25,428 nucleotides of DNA from Solirubrobacteraceae bacterium (GTDB lineage: Bacteria > Actinomycetota > Thermoleophilia > Solirubrobacterales > Solirubrobacteraceae), in the NCBI GenBank assembly GCA_025455895.1, contig JALOLQ010000004.1:1-25428 (forward strand), read 5' to 3'. A model generated the notes under the pieces. That model saw nothing but the letters and a program-made list of their open reading frames with translations. It was not told the DNA's origin and did no database searches. Positions within the stretch are counted from its first letter, which is position 1. Every line of letters starts with the position of its first letter. The position numbers were made by a program, and so were the translations under genes. This document shows positions 22,079 to 25,428 of this stretch, one piece after another.

Positions 22079-22903
22079 TCAGCCCCGGCTCAGGATCCGC
22101 TCCATGTTGCGCGCGAGCGGCTGGATCAGCCGCGGCGAGAGCCGGTGCAGCAGGTACGGCGCGGTGACCTGGCGGCGCGGGACCGGGACGATCATCGTGT
22201 GCCGCTCGACGGTGCGCAGCACCGCCTCGGCGACCTCGTCGGGCGAGGCGCCGCGGCGCGCGTAGAAGCGCACGGCCTTCGCGTGCAGCGCGGCGACGTC
22301 CCCGCGCATGATGCCGTTGGCGACGATCGGCGTGTCGATGATGCCCGGGCAGATCGCGCTGACGTGGATCCCGCGGCCGGACAGCTCGGCGTTGAGCGCC
22401 TCGGACAGCCCGACCACGCCGTACTTCGAGGCGCAGTAGGGCGCCATCTTCGCCGCCGGCACGAGCCCCGCCTGCGACGCGGTGTTGATCACCGAGGCCG
22501 GGGCGCCCTGCTCGAGCATCCGCGGGACGAACGCCTGGACCCCGTAGGCCACGCCGAGCAGGTTCACGCCGATCACGCGCTGCCAGTCCTCGACCGTCGT
22601 GGCCTCGACGTTCCCGGCGTGGCCGATCCCGGCGTTGTTGTGCAGCACGTCGACGCGCCCGTCGACGGCGAAGACGCTCGCCGCCAGCGCCTCGACGGCC
22701 TCGGGATCGGCCACGTCGAGCGCGTGCGCGGCCGCCCGGCCGCCCGCCCCGGCGATCTCGGCGGCCACCGCCTCGGCGCTCGCGGCGTGCAGGTCCGCAG
22801 CATGGACGCGCGCGCCGTGCCGCGCGAGCAGCAGCGCCGTCGAGCGGCCGATCCCGGATCCGGCACCGGTGATGACGGCGATCCGGCCGGTGAGGTCGGT
22901 CAT
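22079..22903 (-). CDS. Short-chain dehydrogenase/reductase
   Basis: This 274-residue classical SDR has cofactor motif TGAGSGIG (12-19), an ADLH strand suggesting NAD(H), LDVAD, NNAG (89-92), and the catalytic residues Asn114, Ser143 (NTASQAG), Tyr156 and Lys160 (YCASK), followed by CPGIIDTPI. It is full length with a basic C-terminal extension. It should interconvert an alcohol and a ketone or aldehyde in the cytoplasm. The ATG at 22903 has a strong AGGAGG ribosome-binding site 9 bases upstream. Its promoter (TTGACA at 23001-22996, 18-bp spacer, TATAAC at 22977-22972) carries the same 27-bp element as the promoter of the ThDP enzyme, so the two enzymes are probably co-regulated by the TetR protein encoded between them. 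Confidence 0.93.
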   Translation of the reverse strand: MTDLTGRIAVITGAGSGIGRSTALLLARHGARVHAADLHAASAEAVAAEIAGAGGRAAAHALDVADPEAVEALAASVFAVDGRVDVLHNNAGIGHAGNVEATTVEDWQRVIGVNLLGVAYGVQAFVPRMLEQGAPASVINTASQAGLVPAAKMAPYCASKYGVVGLSEALNAELSGRGIHVSAICPGIIDTPIVANGIMRGDVAALHAKAVRFYARRGASPDEVAEAVLRTVERHTMIVPVPRRQVTAPYLLHRLSPRLIQPLARNMERILSRG

Positions 22904-22954
22904 GCGCTGCGCCTCCTGGGCCCGCTGAGGATCGGTGGGCGTCCCGCCGAGCCG

Positions 22955-22981
22955 AACGAAACGCGACTCGCGTTATAGTTC
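22955..22981. promoter_or_regulatory. TetR-type operator, copy 1, over divergent SDR/tetR promoters
   Basis: A 27-bp element contains the perfect 15-bp palindrome AACGCGACTCGCGTT (22960-22974). It matches copy 2 (23543-23569) at 26 of 27 positions when inverted. It overlaps the SDR -10 TATAAC on the minus strand (22977-22972) and a -10 TATAGT on the plus strand (22974-22979) placed to start tetR transcription at its ATG. A bound dimer would block both directions. Confidence 0.75.
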
Positions 22982-23001
22982 GCCGATGGGCCCGATGTCA
23001 A
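22972..23001 (-). promoter_or_regulatory. Sigma70-type promoter for the SDR gene
   Basis: TTGACA (23001-22996), an 18-bp spacer and TATAAC (22977-22972) form a near-consensus housekeeping promoter. The -35 lies inside the first codons of the divergent tetR gene. Confidence 0.65.
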
Positions 23002-23526
23002 GCACCCGGCGGACCCCGACCCAGGCGCGCAGCCGCCGCACGGTGCAGCGGATCCTCGACGCGGCCGAGGCGATCGTCGGCGAGTCCGGGGCCGACGCCG
23101 CGACCACCCGGGCGATCGCCGCGCGCGCCGGCGTGTCCGCGCCGTCGCTCTACCGCTTCTTCGCCGACCGCGACGAGATCCTCGACCGCCTGCTGAGCAC
23201 CGGGCTCGCGGCGCTCGACCGCCACGCCGAGGAGCTCGAGGCCACCTGGGAGGTGACGTCGATCCGCGACGTCGTCACCCGCGCGCTGGACCTGCACGTC
23301 GACTACTACGAGGCCCACCCCGCCTTCGTCCGGCTCTGGTTCGGCGGGCGCATCTCCCCCGGGGTGGTCGCCGAGGTCCACGCCCGCAACCGCGCGCTCG
23401 CGGGGCGCCTCCGAGCGACCGCCCGGGCGGCCGGCCTGATCGGCCCGCAGGTGCCGGAGAGCGCGTTCGTCCCACGGGCGCGAGGCGCTCGTCGCGTATC
23501 TCGAGCGGCTGGCCGCCGGCCCTTGA
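22986..23526 (+). pseudogene. TetR-family regulator with a C-terminal frameshift/deletion
   Basis: The N-terminal domain is a clear TetR helix-turn-helix: VQRILDAAEAIVGESGADAA, then TTRAIAARAGVSAPSLYRFF and ADRDEIL. The ligand domain continues normally (VVTRALDLHVDYYEAHPAFV, RLWFGGRI, AAGLIGPQVPESAFV) to about residue 162 at 23471. After that the frame reads a basic, unfamily-like tail that runs through copy 2 of the operator to 23582. In the +1 frame the DNA encodes HGREALVAYLERLAAGP and then TGA at 23524-23526, a typical TetR C-terminal helix. One extra C in the CCC run at 23471-23473 would restore that end, but relatives usually have about 30 more residues between the two parts, so a deletion is also possible. 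The ATG at 22986 is six bases after TATAGT, implying a leaderless mRNA. Confidence 0.7.
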
Positions 23527-23552
23527 CGCGGCCCGCCTTGGTGAACTATAAC
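23523..23552 (+). promoter_or_regulatory. Sigma70-type promoter for the ThDP-dependent enzyme
   Basis: TTGACG (23523-23528), an 18-bp spacer and TATAAC (23547-23552) have the same geometry as the SDR promoter. The -35 overlaps the expected TGA of tetR. Confidence 0.65.
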
Positions 23553-23569
23553 GCGAGTTGCGTTTCGTT
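23543..23569. promoter_or_regulatory. TetR-type operator, copy 2, over the ThDP-enzyme promoter
   Basis: This is the inverse of copy 1 with a single mismatch, which breaks one position of the core palindrome (AACGCGAGTTGCGTT). It starts four bases before the TATAAC -10 and extends past the expected transcription start. The conservation of 26 of 27 bases in a non-coding stretch is strong evidence for a shared regulator site. Confidence 0.75.
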
Positions 23570-23596
23570 TTTACCCGCGTGAGCCCTGGAGGCACC

Positions 23597-25324
23597 ATGA
23601 CCGAGATCACCGGCGGCGAGCTGTTCGCCCGCGCCCTGCAGGCGGAGGGCATCGAGTTCCTGTTCGGGCTTCCCTCGCCCGAGATCGACCCGCTGCTCGC
23701 GGTGCTCGAGGACCACGGGATCCGGCTCGTCCCGATCCGCCACGAGGCCGCCGCCGCGCACATGGCCGAGGGCCTCTACAAGACCACCGGCAAGGTCGCC
23801 GCGGTGCTCGGCAACCCCGGGCCGGGCTCGGCGAACCTCCTGCCCGGCGTCGTCACCGCGCTGCACGAGGGGGTCCCGCTGCTGGCGATCACCTCGCAGC
23901 ACCGGCTGGGGATCGTCTACCCCTCGACGCCCGCCACCTTCCAGGGCCAGGACCAGGTCGAGCTCTTCCGCCCGGCGGTGAAGTGGGGCGGCGCCGCGCT
24001 CGAGTGGGGGCGGATGCCCGAGCTGCTGCGGATCGCCTTCCGCGAGATGTGGAACGGGCGCCCCGGCCCCGTGCACCTCGACCTGCCCGCGCCGCTGGTC
24101 TACGCCGAGGGCGACGCGGGCGACGCGCCGATCCTCCCGCCCGCCGCGTCGCGCGCGCCCGCCCCGCGCGCCTCGGCGGCCCAGCTCGACGAGGCGGCCG
24201 CGCTGCTGGCGGGCGCCGAGCGGCCGGTGGTGATCGCCGGCACCGGCGTGGACCGCGCGGGCGCGCAGGAGCTGGTGGCGGCGCTCGTCGAGCGCCTCGG
24301 GTGCCCGGCGATGACGACCATGGCCGGCCGCGCGGCGCTGCGCAGCGACCACCCCAACGCGCTCTTCGGCTTCGGCCCCGCGGGCGACGCCGCGCGCAGC
24401 GAGGCGGACGTGCTGCTCGTGCTCGGCTCGCGGATGGGCAACCTCGACGTGCCGTTCGACAAGTACTGGGGCGACCCGGCCGGGCAGCGCCTGATCCAGA
24501 TCGACCTCGACCCGCGCAACATCGGCGTCACGCGGCCGATCACGCTCGGGATCGTCGGCGAGCTGCACGACGCGCTCACCGGCCTGCTCGAGCGGCTGCG
24601 CGACGCCGACGTCCGCGGCGCCGACGCGGAGGCTCTCGCGCGCTACCGCGCGCTGGACGAGCAGGACAGGCTCACGCTGGCCACGCCGATCCTCGAGTGG
24701 TCGGGCCCGGGCATCCACCCGGCCCACGCCCTCGGCGCGATCGGCGCGGTCTTCGGCGAGGACGCCGTGTACACCGTCGACGGCGGCAACACCTCGCTGT
24801 GGGCCTACTCGGTGCTCCCGCCGACGCGCCCGCACTCGTACCACTCGATCCTCGAGCTCGGCATGCTCGGGACCGGCATCCCCTCGGCGATCGGGGCGAA
24901 GCTCGGCGCGCCGGACCGCGAGGTCGTCTGCGTCACCGGTGACGGCGCGGCGGGCTTCAACATCATGGAGATGCAGACCGCCACCCGCGAGGGCCTGGCG
25001 ATCACGACGATCGTCTTCGCCGAGGGCACGTGGACGATGGAGGAGCCCAACGAGCTCGAGCACTTCGGGCGCACGTTCGGGACCGCCCAGGGCGAGATCC
25101 GCTGGGACCTCGTGGCGCAGGGGCTCGGCTGTCACGGCGAGTACGTCGACCGCATCGAGGACCTCGACGCCGCGCTGCGCCGCGCCCGGGCGCACGACGG
25201 CCCGAGCCTCGTCTGCATCCGCTCCGACCACGACGCGAACCTCGCCGTGCCCGCGGCGATGATGGCGCGCTTCTTCGAGGTGTACTCCGGCCCCGTGGAG
25301 GCGCCGGTGCCCGCGGGGGTCTGA
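23597..25324 (+). CDS. Thiamine-diphosphate-dependent enzyme (acetolactate synthase / benzoylformate decarboxylase-like)
   Basis: The 575-residue protein has the three-domain layout of the pyruvate-oxidase/ALS group. The N-terminal Pyr domain is GGELFARALQAEGIEFLFGL with catalytic Glu50 in PIRHEAAAAHM, and GNPGPGSANLLPG. A central domain follows (PVVIAGTGVDRAGAQELVAA, LVLGSRMGN, RLIQIDLDP). The C-terminal PP domain contains VTGDGAAGFNIMEMQTATRE (Gly448-Asp449-Gly450). The usual Asn-Asn that closes the ThDP/Mg motif about 28 residues after GDG reads Ala475-Glu476 (IVFAEGTW), an unusual variant. It probably decarboxylates or ligates a 2-keto acid; I would not assign acetolactate synthase. A GGAGG ribosome-binding site lies 4 bases before ATG 23597. 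The TetR-type operator precedes it, shared with the SDR. Confidence 0.85.
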   Translation: MTEITGGELFARALQAEGIEFLFGLPSPEIDPLLAVLEDHGIRLVPIRHEAAAAHMAEGLYKTTGKVAAVLGNPGPGSANLLPGVVTALHEGVPLLAITSQHRLGIVYPSTPATFQGQDQVELFRPAVKWGGAALEWGRMPELLRIAFREMWNGRPGPVHLDLPAPLVYAEGDAGDAPILPPAASRAPAPRASAAQLDEAAALLAGAERPVVIAGTGVDRAGAQELVAALVERLGCPAMTTMAGRAALRSDHPNALFGFGPAGDAARSEADVLLVLGSRMGNLDVPFDKYWGDPAGQRLIQIDLDPRNIGVTRPITLGIVGELHDALTGLLERLRDADVRGADAEALARYRALDEQDRLTLATPILEWSGPGIHPAHALGAIGAVFGEDAVYTVDGGNTSLWAYSVLPPTRPHSYHSILELGMLGTGIPSAIGAKLGAPDREVVCVTGDGAAGFNIMEMQTATREGLAITTIVFAEGTWTMEEPNELEHFGRTFGTAQGEIRWDLVAQGLGCHGEYVDRIEDLDAALRRARAHDGPSLVCIRSDHDANLAVPAAMMARFFEVYSGPVEAPVPAGV

Positions 25325-25332
25325 GCCGCGGC

Positions 25333-25428
25333 CTACGCCCCCGCCCCTCCGGCGACCGCCGCCCCGGGCGCCCGGGCCCCGTGCCCGAGCGCCCGGGCGA
25401 CCGCGGCGAACACCTCGAGCGTCGCGAG
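25333..25428 (-). CDS. C-terminus of an unidentified protein (5' part outside window)
   Basis: A minus-strand frame open from the window edge ends at TAG 25335-25333. It encodes LATLEVFAAVARALGHGARA, then an Ala/Gly-rich tail. The amphipathic start reads like a real C-terminal helix, and the position (convergent, 8 bp after the ThDP-enzyme stop) fits a gene end. It is too short to identify and may be a chance frame in GC-rich DNA. Confidence 0.35.
   Translation of the reverse strand, partial: LATLEVFAAVARALGHGARAPGAAVAGGAGA

Noticed and set aside
19391..22978. Long plus-strand open frame of about 1200 codons
   Set aside because: It is antisense to the ABC ATPase, TPR-like and SDR genes, all with strong motifs. 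It has no recognisable domain and a low-complexity Arg/Gly/Val composition.
22935..22985. An earlier start for tetR
   Set aside because: Upstream in-frame codons are the operator and divergent promoter itself; the TATAGT -10 places the transcript start at about 22986.
23597..25324. Naming the ThDP enzyme ilvB
   Set aside because: There is no ilvN-like small subunit gene nearby, the NN motif is altered, and the gene sits in a TetR/SDR locus; an anabolic acetolactate synthase assignment is unsupported.

Overview
The window is about 25 kb of very GC-rich DNA, dense with genes and with a strong G/C bias at third codon positions. A Ddn-like deazaflavin (F420) oxidoreductase, an AidB-like acyl-CoA dehydrogenase, many GTG starts and several apparently leaderless genes point to a high-GC actinobacterium. 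The protein style (NHL-repeat secreted proteins, nitrilase-like proteins with a DKD-P-WEN motif, FecR fragments) reminds me of Solirubrobacterales/Thermoleophilia; that placement is an inference and was not searched. I see no rRNA, tRNA, CRISPR array, insertion sequence or phage gene.

Layout. (1) 1-2144, minus: a CrtI/RetSat-like FAD oxidoreductase followed by a PadR regulator that overlaps it by 4 bp and runs off the left edge. (2) 2264-3247, plus: an aldo/keto reductase, convergent with (3) 3266-4339, minus: a secreted lipoprotein alpha/beta hydrolase. (4) 4475-5442: a scrambled spot where a 5'-truncated SRPBCC gene (minus) abuts an N-terminally truncated FecR-domain fragment (plus) and a short FecR-like ORF. 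(5) 5459-11526: a cluster of a nitrilase-fold protein (minus) divergent from an AidB-like acyl-CoA dehydrogenase, a second nitrilase-fold paralogue, a two-Rossmann FAD/NAD(P) oxidoreductase and a GAF-LuxR regulator. Both nitrilase-fold proteins have Gly where the catalytic Cys should be. (6) 11536-15558, minus: a 1340-residue exported protein with a six-blade NHL propeller and a large unrecognised middle region. (7) 15635-16456, plus: a two-domain GNAT acetyltransferase. (8) 16482-20014, minus: a Ddn-like oxidoreductase and a MacB/LolCDE-type ABC exporter pair. (9) 20078-22030, minus: an unrecognised exported TPR-like protein. (10) 22079-25324: an SDR dehydrogenase (minus), a divergent TetR regulator and a ThDP-dependent enzyme (plus). 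A 33-codon C-terminus of another minus-strand gene may end the window.

The best-supported regulatory system is in (10). A 27-bp element occurs twice with one mismatch, in opposite orientations on either side of the tetR gene. Each copy lies over the -10 of a matching promoter (TTGACA or TTGACG, 18-bp spacer, TATAAC). One promoter drives the SDR and the other the ThDP enzyme. The first copy also covers a -10 facing tetR. The regulator itself appears damaged: its expected C-terminus lies in another frame and about 30 residues seem to be missing.

The most promising candidate for an undescribed system is (5): an acyl-CoA dehydrogenase-like flavoprotein, two Cys-less nitrilase-like proteins, an FMO-like oxidoreductase and a dedicated GAF-LuxR regulator. 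Its substrate cannot be read from the sequence.
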